Shown piece by piece: positions 63,803 to 64,000 of a DNA stretch of 64,000 nucleotides. Within the stretch, counting starts at the first letter, position 1. Each line of letters starts with the position of its first letter. The notes beneath the pieces were generated by a model. The model had not been told where the DNA came from and made no database searches. It saw only the letters and a program-made list of their open reading frames with translations. The stretch is taken from positions 2,724,360-2,788,359 of the forward strand of contig ML682003.1 in the NCBI GenBank assembly GCA_007922195.1. Direction: 5' to 3'. Made by a program: the position numbers and the translations under genes. The stretch comes from Podocnemis expansa. Its lineage: Eukaryota; Chordata; Testudines; Podocnemididae.

Positions 63803-64000
63803 TGGGAGTGGTCCTGCCTCTGGCAGGGGGTTGGACTAGATGACCTATGAGGTCCCTTCCAACCCTAGGATTCTATGAACTGATTGTTTTTACAGGGAGC
63901 TGAACCCTACGTCTGTGCTCTGGCCACTGATTTGGTAGGCTAGAAATAATAAAGCTAACTTCAGGTCTCATGTAGCACCCTCATGTTTCTACAAAACAAA

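Larger units (their letters stand above)
59960..63878 (+). mobile_element. CR1 LINE, nearly complete
   Basis: ORF1 (C-terminal 260 residues) and ORF2 in order, then the tail GGGGTTGGACTAGATGACCT and CCAACCCTAGGATTCTATGA. Truncated inside or just before the N-terminus of ORF1. One frameshift near 63170. The low number of stops makes it the youngest-looking LINE in the window. Confidence 0.93.

Overview
The window looks like nuclear DNA of a vertebrate, most likely a cryptodiran turtle. The evidence is two tRNA-headed SINEs with a CR1-like tail, many CR1 LINE pieces on both strands with one nearly complete copy, DIRS-type retrotransposons, Harbinger and hAT miniature transposons, and GT/AG-spliced genes. 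The species call is an inference from repeat types. Nothing here is bacterial, and most long open frames are chance reading of GC-rich repeats.

Layout. 1-16.5 kb: mostly non-coding DNA with hAT-like and Harbinger-like MITEs, CR1 tails, short inverted repeats that I think are Penelope-like, and one signal-peptide exon at 10.46-10.51 kb. 16.8-26.4 kb: two DIRS-like elements with gag remnants; the second carries a 593-bp hAT-type insertion with a perfect 8-bp duplication. 27-30.6 kb: repeats, ending in a Harbinger MITE with a TAG duplication. 30.7-48.8 kb: a minus-strand Ly6/uPAR-like gene with three coding exons, all junctions phase 1, 420 coding bases. 49.3-54.8 kb: CR1 split by a Harbinger MITE, and hAT MITEs. 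55-57 kb: a third DIRS-type end. 57.4-59 kb: an autonomous-type Harbinger remnant carrying both transposase and Myb-like frames. 59.8-63.9 kb: a nearly full-length CR1 with ORF1 and ORF2.

The centrepiece is 35012-47571, a 12.56-kb Maverick/Polinton (adintovirus-like) endogenous virus inside intron 1 of the Ly6-like gene. It has about 530-bp terminal inverted repeats, a chromodomain integrase (two single-base frameshifts), a penton-like minor capsid protein, a basic core/pVI-like protein (one internal TGA), a hexon-like major capsid protein and an adenain-like protease on the plus strand. A leftward spliced unit ends in only the N-terminal part of protein-primed DNA polymerase B. The polymerase catalytic domain and the packaging ATPase are absent.

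Most unusual is the early-gene layout. Each inverted repeat encodes a TATA-like box and the first coding residues of a spliced gene, so one promoter plus start exon exists at both ends and is joined to unrelated Cys-rich second exons. On the right arm this exon has also been tandemly duplicated. The polymerase unit has several phase-1 micro-exons, two of them near-duplicates. All splice forms are read from sequence alone.
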